From contig JAFQLL010000001.1 of assembly GCA_017414645.1 (NCBI GenBank), positions 1-37,260 of the forward strand: 37,260 bases of DNA. Reading direction: 5' to 3'. Origin of the DNA: Clostridia bacterium. Its GTDB lineage: Bacteria; Bacillota; Clostridia; UMGS1883. Made by a program: the position numbers and the translations under genes. The first letter of the stretch is position 1; each line of letters begins with the position of its first letter. Shown here piece after piece: positions 6,503 through 13,384 of the stretch. Below the pieces are notes generated by a model. That model was not told the DNA's origin. It searched no databases and worked only from the letters and a program-made list of their open reading frames with translations.

Positions 6503-9100
6503 TTATTTTTCAACAACATTACTGATAGATTTGACTCCTTGTATGTCATCAAGTACAAATGCCTTAAGAGTCACACCTTCCTCATGTTCCAGATAGCCGC
6601 CAAATACTGCCGTCTGTCCTTTTGCAAAATTGGCACACATATAAATTCTGTCTATTAACATGCTATCTTTATAAACCGCAATTATAATTGTATCAACATC
6701 ATCTCTGTCAGCATTCTTGACAACATTAACTTCTGCATAAATACTTTCATGCATTTCCTTATATTCGACTAATGTTATTGTATATTCTTCAGGTCCTTCA
6801 ACGTCAAACTTAAAAGTTGCTTTAGAATGTCCGCTTGAATTTCTTGCCTCAATTTGTGCCACGTATTCTCCCTCTAAATCGAAGTGTAAAGTGATTGTTT
6901 CTGCAGTATTCATATCACTATCAAAGACAACTTCTCCACCATTTCTATATATACACAACCAGTAGCCTTCACAATCATTTGCTGCCCAATTTAACGTTAG
7001 CTCTTCACCTTGTTTAATCAATGATTTTTCAGATGAAATCCATGCATTTTTAGGAGGCATCCCAACAGAGAATTCAAATATAGCTTTCGAATTTCCAACA
7101 CAATTCCTTGCGTCTATTTGTGCCACATATTCTCCCTCTAAATCGAAGTGTAAAGTGATTGTTTCTGTAGTATTCATATCACTATCAAAGACAACTTCTC
7201 CACCATTTCTATATATACACAACCAGTAGCCTTCACAATCATTTGCTGCCCAATTTAAAGTTAGCTCTTCATCTATTGCTATTGATGATTTATCTGATGA
7301 AATCCAGGTGTTTTTCGGAGGCTCACTTAAAACACTTATATATACATGTCCGCTTATATCATACGGATACGTTTCATTCCACGATTCGATTGCACACCAA
7401 TAATCATGTTCTTCTGTAAATGTATAGCTGATTTGCCCATTTTCATTATCCAATACAATTGTATCGTAACGCACGTCACCATAACTAATAACTAATGCTC
7501 GGTAAGTAGAGTTTTTAACATTATACGAAAAAGTAACTGTATCACCGACGCTTATTGTTGTCGAATCAGCTGATAATGTCACGACAGGCGGAATCGATTC
7601 TATGTAAAACGGAGTCCAGTTACTTTGCACCGTATCAGCATTGGGTCTTGATATAACAAAAGCCTGATAATATCCTACCGGAATGTTTTCAAAAGTGCAA
7701 CTTGTTGAATAAGATACTTTACTGTATTTTATATCTTCCCATCCCCAAGGCTCTTGAACCAAGTATACATCATAATAGGTTGCATTTTCCGAAGCATCCC
7801 ACGAAACTGTAACATTAGAGCCCCAAACTTTGGTTGTAACATTTGTCGGAGCAGACGGCATCTCGCTTAACGCATAGTCTCCTTGCCATCCCCATCCTCT
7901 ATACGGATAACCACAACTAATAACATAATCAATTGTGGTTTTCTTTATTTGAGAACTCCATGCATGTACAATATCACCATTTCCCACATATAATCCAACA
8001 TGCCCTGCTTGTTGACCACAGGTACTATCAGTAACATTAGAACCACCAAAATAAACAGCAGCCCCTAACGGAATATTATCTCTGGAAGAGGATATTCCAT
8101 AGTTTTGCCATGCCTTTGTAGCACAACACGAAACCTTTGTATTGGAGACACCAAAGCAGTTATATAAACTCTGATACACAAAAGCTTGGCATGCATTACT
8201 CGTAAAAGATTCTCCAACCTTGTCAAGCAAATATTCAACCAATTTATTTGCATTACCGGTATTTGAATTGCTTGCAGTATTAACGTACTTTGTCCAGTAC
8301 GTATTTTTAGCTAAATCTCCTCTTGCGATAGAGGTTTTGCCATAATATAATACACCATCCTGCCAATAACCATACCCTGCAGGCACCTCATATCGTGCAC
8401 ACCAGTATGCGGCAGCATCATAACATCCATCAGCCGTATTTTCCACAGTAGTTAATTTATTCCAAACGGATTTGTATGAATTTTTCAATTCATACATTAA
8501 AAAATTTAATTGACCTGTTAACGTAGTATAATCATACCCGTTGTTATTGCACCAATTTATCAAATTGGTATATCTGGAATTATGCCATTGGCAAATGCCG
8601 TAACTTGTATGCACGCCATCCACATAATCGCCTTTTGCATTTGGATTAAAGCTTGATTCACAATAAATATTTGCAACAACCGCACACGCTGCAGCTGTAT
8701 TTAACCCCATATATTCAATACAAAAATTGAATACCTCCGTTTCATTGGAAGTTGCAAACAACTCAAAATCATCTTCCAACTCTTCATTCTTAATTATTAA
8801 TTCCGATACTGCATCTGCTAAAAAATATTCACCTTTTTCATCATACATCAAAACATGTATCGTTTCATTTACAGAAAAAACATTCGTGATTGTATATTCT
8901 TCAAACAGATAAATCTTCACTTCACCCTTTTGTTTATACAGCGTTCCTTCAAAAGAGTTGTGGCAATACCGCCATCCATCAACTATGCCTGCGATTATAA
9001 CATCATCATAGCTACTATCGTTTGTAGCTGCCGTAGCAAATGATACAGTTGAAAAAAATACAAACATTGTAAGCAAACAACTTAAAACTCTCTTTCTCAT
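6503..9100 (-). CDS. Secreted cell-wall hydrolase: phage-type lysozyme plus NlpC/P60-like domain
   Basis: An 865-residue exported protein, signal peptide about 1-25. Residues about 120-270 resemble the phage tail lysozyme family (YCESSFNPNAKGDYV with probable catalytic Glu148; SYGICQWH). Residues about 285-405 resemble an NlpC/P60 or CHAP-type cysteine peptidase with Cys304 (NACQAF) and His367 (AGHVGLYVGNGDIVHAW). A fibronectin III-like domain (about 415-500), a PKD/Ig-like domain and two nearly identical 88-residue Ig-like repeats follow, then a C-terminal beta domain. It probably cleaves peptidoglycan glycan and peptide bonds at the cell surface. GGAGGG precedes the ATG. The gene looks more AT-rich than its neighbours by eye and has a structured leader with an attenuator. 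Confidence 0.85.
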   Translation of the reverse strand: MRKRVLSCLLTMFVFFSTVSFATAATNDSSYDDVIIAGIVDGWRYCHNSFEGTLYKQKGEVKIYLFEEYTITNVFSVNETIHVLMYDEKGEYFLADAVSELIIKNEELEDDFELFATSNETEVFNFCIEYMGLNTAAACAVVANIYCESSFNPNAKGDYVDGVHTSYGICQWHNSRYTNLINWCNNNGYDYTTLTGQLNFLMYELKNSYKSVWNKLTTVENTADGCYDAAAYWCARYEVPAGYGYWQDGVLYYGKTSIARGDLAKNTYWTKYVNTASNSNTGNANKLVEYLLDKVGESFTSNACQAFVYQSLYNCFGVSNTKVSCCATKAWQNYGISSSRDNIPLGAAVYFGGSNVTDSTCGQQAGHVGLYVGNGDIVHAWSSQIKKTTIDYVISCGYPYRGWGWQGDYALSEMPSAPTNVTTKVWGSNVTVSWDASENATYYDVYLVQEPWGWEDIKYSKVSYSTSCTFENIPVGYYQAFVISRPNADTVQSNWTPFYIESIPPVVTLSADSTTISVGDTVTFSYNVKNSTYRALVISYGDVRYDTIVLDNENGQISYTFTEEHDYWCAIESWNETYPYDISGHVYISVLSEPPKNTWISSDKSSIAIDEELTLNWAANDCEGYWLCIYRNGGEVVFDSDMNTTETITLHFDLEGEYVAQIDARNCVGNSKAIFEFSVGMPPKNAWISSEKSLIKQGEELTLNWAANDCEGYWLCIYRNGGEVVFDSDMNTAETITLHFDLEGEYVAQIEARNSSGHSKATFKFDVEGPEEYTITLVEYKEMHESIYAEVNVVKNADRDDVDTIIIAVYKDSMLIDRIYMCANFAKGQTAVFGGYLEHEEGVTLKAFVLDDIQGVKSISNVVEK
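6853..7271. repeat. Tandem duplication inside the hydrolase gene
   Basis: Bases 6853-7007 recur at 7117-7271, an offset of 264 bases or 88 codons, with three differences in 155 bases by my count. The copies encode adjacent Ig-like domains, so the duplication is recent or is kept uniform by gene conversion. Confidence 0.9.
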
Positions 9101-9123
9101 TCAAATCCCTCCAAAAATAAAAA

Positions 9124-9151
9124 AGTGTGTAGCTAATCAAAGCTACACACT
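9124..9151 (-). terminator. Leader terminator (attenuator) before the hydrolase gene
   Basis: An 11-bp perfect stem (9124-9134 with 9141-9151) with a 6-nt loop is followed in minus sense by TTTTTATTTTT. It ends directly before GGAGGG, 24 bases ahead of the start codon. Its position in the 5' leader marks it as an attenuator, not a gene-end terminator. Confidence 0.8.
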
Positions 9152-9286
9152 GAAAAACGCACAGCTCCGATTGCTGCTACACAAAATTCGACACACTGGA
9201 ATGGGTATGCGAAAATAGAGCCTGCATTTTTACCAAAAGCAAAAACACACACCCATCGCCAGTATAATTATTGAATTTTGTGTAGC
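9152..9286 (-). promoter_or_regulatory. Candidate riboswitch-like structured leader RNA
   Basis: In minus sense the predicted transcript starts near 9286 and opens with a 14-bp perfect closing helix P1 (9273-9286 with 9176-9189). Inside it are P2 (9259-9263 with 9195-9199, continued by 9251-9256 with 9201-9206) and a small hairpin (9224-9240). The octamer GCTACACA or its complement occurs in both P1 arms and both arms of the downstream terminator, so P1 strands can pair with terminator strands and form exclusive folds. This is the logic of a riboswitch or protein-controlled attenuator. Consensus features of c-di-GMP-I, ydaO, T-box and cobalamin RNAs were not found. The ligand is unknown. Confidence 0.65.
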
Positions 9287-9292
9287 ATAATT

Positions 9293-9321
9293 ATTATATC
9301 TCAAACTCATTCATTTGTCTA
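9293..9321 (-). promoter_or_regulatory. Promoter of the hydrolase leader
   Basis: Minus-sense TAGACA at 9316-9321 and TATAAT at 9293-9298 have a 17-base spacer. The expected start site near 9286 coincides with the first base of the leader's closing helix. Confidence 0.75.
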
Positions 9322-9340
9322 CATTTTTATATAAATTTAA

Positions 9341-9370
9341 AAGCGAGAGAATTTAAAATTTCTCCCGCTT
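9341..9370 (-). terminator. Terminator of the GH43-Sir2 operon
   Basis: A 10-bp stem beginning 12 bases after the last gene of the operon; 29 of 30 bases match the terminator at 6459-6488. The following sequence is only moderately T-rich (TTAAATTTAT). Confidence 0.7.
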
Positions 9371-9381
9371 AATTTAATATT

Positions 9382-9708
9382 CTATTCCAATATTTCTATC
9401 AGCTTTTCAAGAAAGGCTTCCTCACCAAAGGTATTAACCTTGAAAAACATTGCCTGACTTCCCCCTGAGGTGATTGCAGAAACATGCACCTCTCCATCCT
9501 TGCCAAACAGTGTAACATTCATGCTCACACGGTTACCGCCCATGTAACTGTAGCGCTCAAAAACCATCACGCTGCATTTTACACCATCTGTTTCAAAATC
9601 GCTGCAGTCCTCAATAGAGGCAGAGACGCTTCCGTTAATAATGCCGTCCTTTATCTTGTGTCGTATTTCGTATAAGTCACCTGTTAAAGTAGTTTCATAT
9701 TTTGCCAT
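9382..9708 (-). CDS. Small conserved protein, DUF6054-like
   Basis: A 108-residue soluble protein without signal peptide or membrane segment. From memory it resembles clostridial DUF6054 proteins (MAKYETTLTGD at the start, NGSVSASIEDCSD, GGNRVSMNVTL, SAITSGGSQAMFFKVNTFGEEAFL). No catalytic motif is visible and no function is known for the family. AAGGAG precedes the ATG by seven bases and includes the stop of the preceding gene. It is the last gene of the seven-gene operon. Assignment rests on recall and not on a search. Confidence 0.6.
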   Translation of the reverse strand: MAKYETTLTGDLYEIRHKIKDGIINGSVSASIEDCSDFETDGVKCSVMVFERYSYMGGNRVSMNVTLFGKDGEVHVSAITSGGSQAMFFKVNTFGEEAFLEKLIEILE

Positions 9709-9719
9709 TTTGTTTCTCC

Positions 9720-10232
9720 TTATGTATATTCATTGCCTTCTGCATCGTAATAGGAAACCGTAGTACTGAATTTGTCCGCATCAGGCTTTTTGGCAATAAC
9801 CACATTCATGTCTGCAATATTATAAGCAACCTTTTCTGTGCGTTCATCGGCAAAAGTGTATGTATACACTGCTTTTTCACACAGTGCGTTGTTACACCAG
9901 CTGAGATTATACCATTCTCCGTTTATAATTGTACTTGTCAGAATAACTCCGGTATACTTCTGCCACTGGGTGGAATACAGCTTATATTTTCCGTTTCCTG
10001 CAGACTCAAAGATTGCAATGCCATTTTTGTCGTCTGAACATATTCCGCATAGCAGATACCCATCCATTTCACACTCTGATGCAATCTTCCAGGCTCCGCT
10101 TCCAATCCGTTTTTCTATCATGGCTTCCCGAATTTCAAGGGTTGAGCCGTCCGGGCGTGTGAAATAATACAACTCCCTTATTCCCAAAACTACAACAAGT
10201 ATAATTATAAAAGCAATAATATATTTTTTCAC
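9720..10232 (-). CDS. Membrane-anchored protein of unknown function
   Basis: A 170-residue protein I do not recognise. One N-terminal hydrophobic helix (about residues 4-22) has no clear lipobox or cleavage site, so the protein is probably anchored with its soluble part outside the cell. The exterior part has several Cys residues (CEMDGYLLCGIC; WCNNALC) that could form disulfides or bind metal. The start codon is GTG at 10230-10232; a GGAG lies about 12 bases ahead, so expression may depend on coupling to the Sir2 gene, whose stop is only eight bases upstream. Confidence 0.55.
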   Translation of the reverse strand: MKKYIIAFIIILVVVLGIRELYYFTRPDGSTLEIREAMIEKRIGSGAWKIASECEMDGYLLCGICSDDKNGIAIFESAGNGKYKLYSTQWQKYTGVILTSTIINGEWYNLSWCNNALCEKAVYTYTFADERTEKVAYNIADMNVVIAKKPDADKFSTTVSYYDAEGNEYT

Positions 10233-10240
10233 CGATTACA

Positions 10241-10957
10241 TCACTCCAATCTTCCAAAAACCTCGCCTATAGGCTCATGAATTACTAAATCTGCCTTATA
10301 GTCGGCATCTGTTTCGCTTTTATTAATGAGCACAAGATATTTGCCTTTAAAGTAATTAATGAGCCCTGCTGCAGGGTAAACCACCAAGCTTGTACCGCCT
10401 ATTATAAGCATGTCAGCATTGTGTATTGCATTAACAGCACCATTTACAACATTGTCGTTCAAGGGCTCTTCGTACAACACAACGTCGGGCTTTACAGTGC
10501 CCGTACATTCACATTTCGGTACGCCTTTTGAATTCACGATGTGCTCAAGAGGGTAAAATTTGCCGCATTTTTCACAGTAATTGCGCATAATGCTGCCGTG
10601 AAGTTCAAAAACGTTTTTACTGCCTGCCATGGTATGAAGAGAGTCGATATTCTGTGTTACAACTGCCTTCAGCTTGCCTGTTTTTTCAAGATGTGCAAGG
10701 TATTCGTGCGCTTTATTAGGCTTTGCGTTCTTAAAAATCATTCTGTCTTTATAAAAACGATAAAACTCTTCGGGATTATGCTTATAAAAGCTATGACTTA
10801 TAATGACCTCGGGCGGATACTTATAGCTTTGGTTATAAAGCCCGTCAACACTTCTGAAATCAGGAATGCCACTTTCTGTGGAAACGCCCGCACCACCGAA
10901 AAACACAATATTGTTGCATTCTTCAATCATGCTTTTAAGCTTTTTAATATTGTTCAT
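10241..10957 (-). CDS. Sir2-family NAD-dependent protein deacylase
   Basis: A 238-residue sirtuin that removes acyl groups from lysine using NAD, making nicotinamide and O-acyl-ADP-ribose. Visible are GGAGVSTESGIPDFRS (NAD site), TQNIDSLH, the catalytic His120 in ELHGSIM, a zinc ribbon with Cys128, Cys131, Cys149 and Cys151, and GTSLVVYPAAGL. All core residues are present and length is normal. Its ATG overlaps the stop of the previous gene as TAATG, so translation is coupled. Its place in an operon with a glycosidase is unusual; targets are unknown. Confidence 0.93.
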   Translation of the reverse strand: MNNIKKLKSMIEECNNIVFFGGAGVSTESGIPDFRSVDGLYNQSYKYPPEVIISHSFYKHNPEEFYRFYKDRMIFKNAKPNKAHEYLAHLEKTGKLKAVVTQNIDSLHTMAGSKNVFELHGSIMRNYCEKCGKFYPLEHIVNSKGVPKCECTGTVKPDVVLYEEPLNDNVVNGAVNAIHNADMLIIGGTSLVVYPAAGLINYFKGKYLVLINKSETDADYKADLVIHEPIGEVFGRLE

Positions 10958-11373
10958 TAAAGAACCGCTCCCTTTACATTAAGCTTTATATACATTACAC
11001 CTAAAATTATGCCAATGCCGATGAGCATTAAAACTGCTGCCGTAATGCGGTAAAGAACAACATCGTGCTTATCCATTGCCTTGCGGCTTTTTGTATCCAC
11101 AAGGATTTTTGTTTTATTGCCTACCTTGTTTGTTATTCTTTTCATGGGGCGCTGTGAACGAACAACCTTGTTTTCGCCATTTTCGCAAAACTCATAAGCT
11201 TTGAAAAAGCGTGTTTTTGTGCCACCTATGTTGTCATACACCTCGTCTTCAACCTCGTCGATGAGAGTGGCATCGTACCATTTCATTCGTCCAAATCTGA
11301 AAAGACCTGTGTCATCAAGGTAGAACAGGCTGAAAATTATAAAACCTATTCCGAGAAGTACTAAAAGTATCAT
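10957..11373 (-). CDS. Two-helix membrane protein, possibly DUF3592-like
   Basis: A 138-residue protein with a membrane helix at each end (about residues 2-18 and 108-130) and a roughly 85-residue soluble middle rich in charged residues. The arrangement and the phrase RMKWYDATLIDEVEDE recall DUF3592 proteins, but the match is from memory and weak. AGGTG lies ahead of the ATG. The stop overlaps the Sir2 start by one base. It sits 13 bases after the LamG gene. Function unknown. Confidence 0.6.
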   Translation of the reverse strand: MILLVLLGIGFIIFSLFYLDDTGLFRFGRMKWYDATLIDEVEDEVYDNIGGTKTRFFKAYEFCENGENKVVRSQRPMKRITNKVGNKTKILVDTKSRKAMDKHDVVLYRITAAVLMLIGIGIILGVMYIKLNVKGAVL

Positions 11374-11386
11374 AATCTAATCACCT

Positions 11387-13372
11387 TTATTTTATTGGTT
11401 TTAATGTATCAAGGCTCTCCCAATAGAGCATTTTAAAATCAACTGCGTTGTCAAATTCACCTTCTAATGCCTCGGTGGTACCCTCCATGAGGTTAACCTT
11501 TTCAATTGCAACGCCCGTAAGGGAGCCTGCAATGTCATAGCCTGCTATTATAACAGTTCCGCTTGAACGGTTTTCTTCACTTGTGACCATAACTTTTCCC
11601 GGAGTGTATTCAAATTTAAAACCATCACCCGAGCCTTTCACATACAATGTGCCCGGAACGTTATCCTCCTCATTAAAGGCAAAAACGCAAATTGTGCCGT
11701 CTTTTTCAAGGCTTATTTCATCGGAGGAATTTACAATCTGAACTTCAATAATTTCGTTGTTTTCGTCAAGCACAACAACACCGATTTTAACATCGTCACG
11801 ACCAAAGGTGTCCAGCTCGACCTCTATGCCGTTTTCAAAGGAAACGTTTGTTATATAATCCTCGTTTACCTTTTCGGGGGCGTATTCAACAGGTTTACCA
11901 TAAAGCTCTTTAACCTTACTTTCACCCATTGCATAGTTATAAACGGTAAATTCGCTTACCAGACCTGCAAAATAAGGGTCGCCATCGTAGAGGGATTTTG
12001 CAATATAGTTTTGTGTTGTTTCGCCCAAATCGCTTACATTCATCTGCAGCTCGCCATCCATAACCAGGTCGCCGTTTATATACATAAATGCAGAGCCATC
12101 AGAAATAACCATAGTTACAGTAGCCCATTCCCCGTTTCTTATACCGGGCAAAGAGCACACCTCGCGCTCGGAGCGATAGTCGTACCTTGTTGCCGCAAAT
12201 CTTATTAAATTTGTGTCGGGACGCGAGGGGTTAAGGAACATGTAGCCTGTAGCAGAGGTGTTACCAAAGCCATAGGCGAAAACATGCTTCTGGGCACCAT
12301 TGGGCTTCATTGTCATGGTAATGGTTATGTCATCGTGACCATAAAGCACACCTTCGGGCATTTTTACATAATCATCATTGCCGTCAAACAGTGCACCGTC
12401 TTTTGTTATAGCAAGGCTGTTATATGCCGCACCATGGTTGCCGTTACCCGACAAGTCGTGAATAATTTCGCCATCATCGGAGCCGAATTTGTAGGACAGA
12501 ATAACATTATCGTTAATAATTACAGGCTTCTTTAAAACAGTAATCTTGAATTCTTTTAACACTTCACCATCAATTAATGCAGTAAGGGTCACTGTTTTAT
12601 CGGTATCGTGACGTGTTACCTTGCCGCCTGTTGTAATAGTGCTGTTATCGCTTGTTTTCCAGGTAACAGTTTTTGTTGCAAGCTTAGTCGGAAGAGAAAT
12701 GTCGCTTATAACCTCTTTGGGAAGCGAAATGGCATTTTCAAAGTCGAAATTTTCCTCGAAAGCTGCCATAACCTCCTGCGCGGTAAGTGCATGATTGTAA
12801 AGAGTAACATTATCAAAAGTTCCGCTTAAAGCATCAGCGGGCCAGTAGGTAGCACCAAGATAAAGAGTGCCTGAGCCCGGGCAAACGTTACCGCTGCCTA
12901 CCTTTTCACCGTTCACATAAAGTGTGCCTACGCCTTTATCTTCAACATATGTAACATAGCTTAAAGAGCCAAGATTCTGGTTGCCTGTTGCAACGGTTGT
13001 CCAGGAAAAGCCATTGCCATGGGTCCAGAAAGAGGGCTTTTTATTAGCAGATAAAACGCCTGTCCACTTATTGCCAACCCCATCCATATCCTTGAAGAAG
13101 ATAGTGTTTGTGCCGCCTGTAGAGGTTATTTCAACCATTGCAGAAGCAGTAAAGGTTTCCTCTACTGCACCAAGCTTCAAGCCGTAGGTACCGTTCAAAT
13201 TGAGCTTTCCGTCGTTTATTACGGTTTTTCCGCCATTTGACAAAGTATTTGTAACAACATTAAGGTTGTCGTTCCCATCAAATGAATAGTGAAGTGTTTC
13301 TTCTGCCAAAGCACTGAGTGATAATGAGAAAACGCAAATTAAACTTATTAAAACAAATATAAACTTTTTCAT
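11387..13372 (-). CDS. Secreted LamG/concanavalin A-like carbohydrate-binding protein
   Basis: A 661-residue exported protein with signal peptide about 1-23 (ending SLSALA). Two LamG-like jelly-roll domains are visible, about residues 25-205 (GTLYVNGEKVGSG, GTFDNVTLYNHALTAQEV) and 290-495 (DLSGNGNHGAAYN, FMYINGDLVMDG, EFTVYNYAMGESKVKELYGK). Between them lies a bacterial Ig-like segment (TKTVTWKTSDNSTI..GGKVTR). The C terminus resembles a beta domain also seen at the end of the hydrolase at 6503-9100. No catalytic residues were identified; it probably binds polysaccharide, alongside the GH43 enzyme 12 bases upstream. GGAGGGG supports the start. Confidence 0.82.
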   Translation of the reverse strand: MKKFIFVLISLICVFSLSLSALAEETLHYSFDGNDNLNVVTNTLSNGGKTVINDGKLNLNGTYGLKLGAVEETFTASAMVEITSTGGTNTIFFKDMDGVGNKWTGVLSANKKPSFWTHGNGFSWTTVATGNQNLGSLSYVTYVEDKGVGTLYVNGEKVGSGNVCPGSGTLYLGATYWPADALSGTFDNVTLYNHALTAQEVMAAFEENFDFENAISLPKEVISDISLPTKLATKTVTWKTSDNSTITTGGKVTRHDTDKTVTLTALIDGEVLKEFKITVLKKPVIINDNVILSYKFGSDDGEIIHDLSGNGNHGAAYNSLAITKDGALFDGNDDYVKMPEGVLYGHDDITITMTMKPNGAQKHVFAYGFGNTSATGYMFLNPSRPDTNLIRFAATRYDYRSEREVCSLPGIRNGEWATVTMVISDGSAFMYINGDLVMDGELQMNVSDLGETTQNYIAKSLYDGDPYFAGLVSEFTVYNYAMGESKVKELYGKPVEYAPEKVNEDYITNVSFENGIEVELDTFGRDDVKIGVVVLDENNEIIEVQIVNSSDEISLEKDGTICVFAFNEEDNVPGTLYVKGSGDGFKFEYTPGKVMVTSEENRSSGTVIIAGYDIAGSLTGVAIEKVNLMEGTTEALEGEFDNAVDFKMLYWESLDTLKPIK

Positions 13373-13384
13373 GCTGTCCCCTCC

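Noticed and set aside
9101..9300. Known riboswitch (c-di-GMP-I, c-di-AMP ydaO, cobalamin, T-box) before the hydrolase gene
   Set aside because: Their hallmark conserved strings were not found; the element is therefore reported as unclassified.
9702..10167. Plus-strand open frames opposite the 170-residue membrane-anchored protein
   Set aside because: No ribosome binding site, and the minus-strand genes fit a tight operon.
12281..12535. Plus-strand open frame within the LamG gene
   Set aside because: It lies opposite a continuous two-domain LamG protein and lacks start signals.
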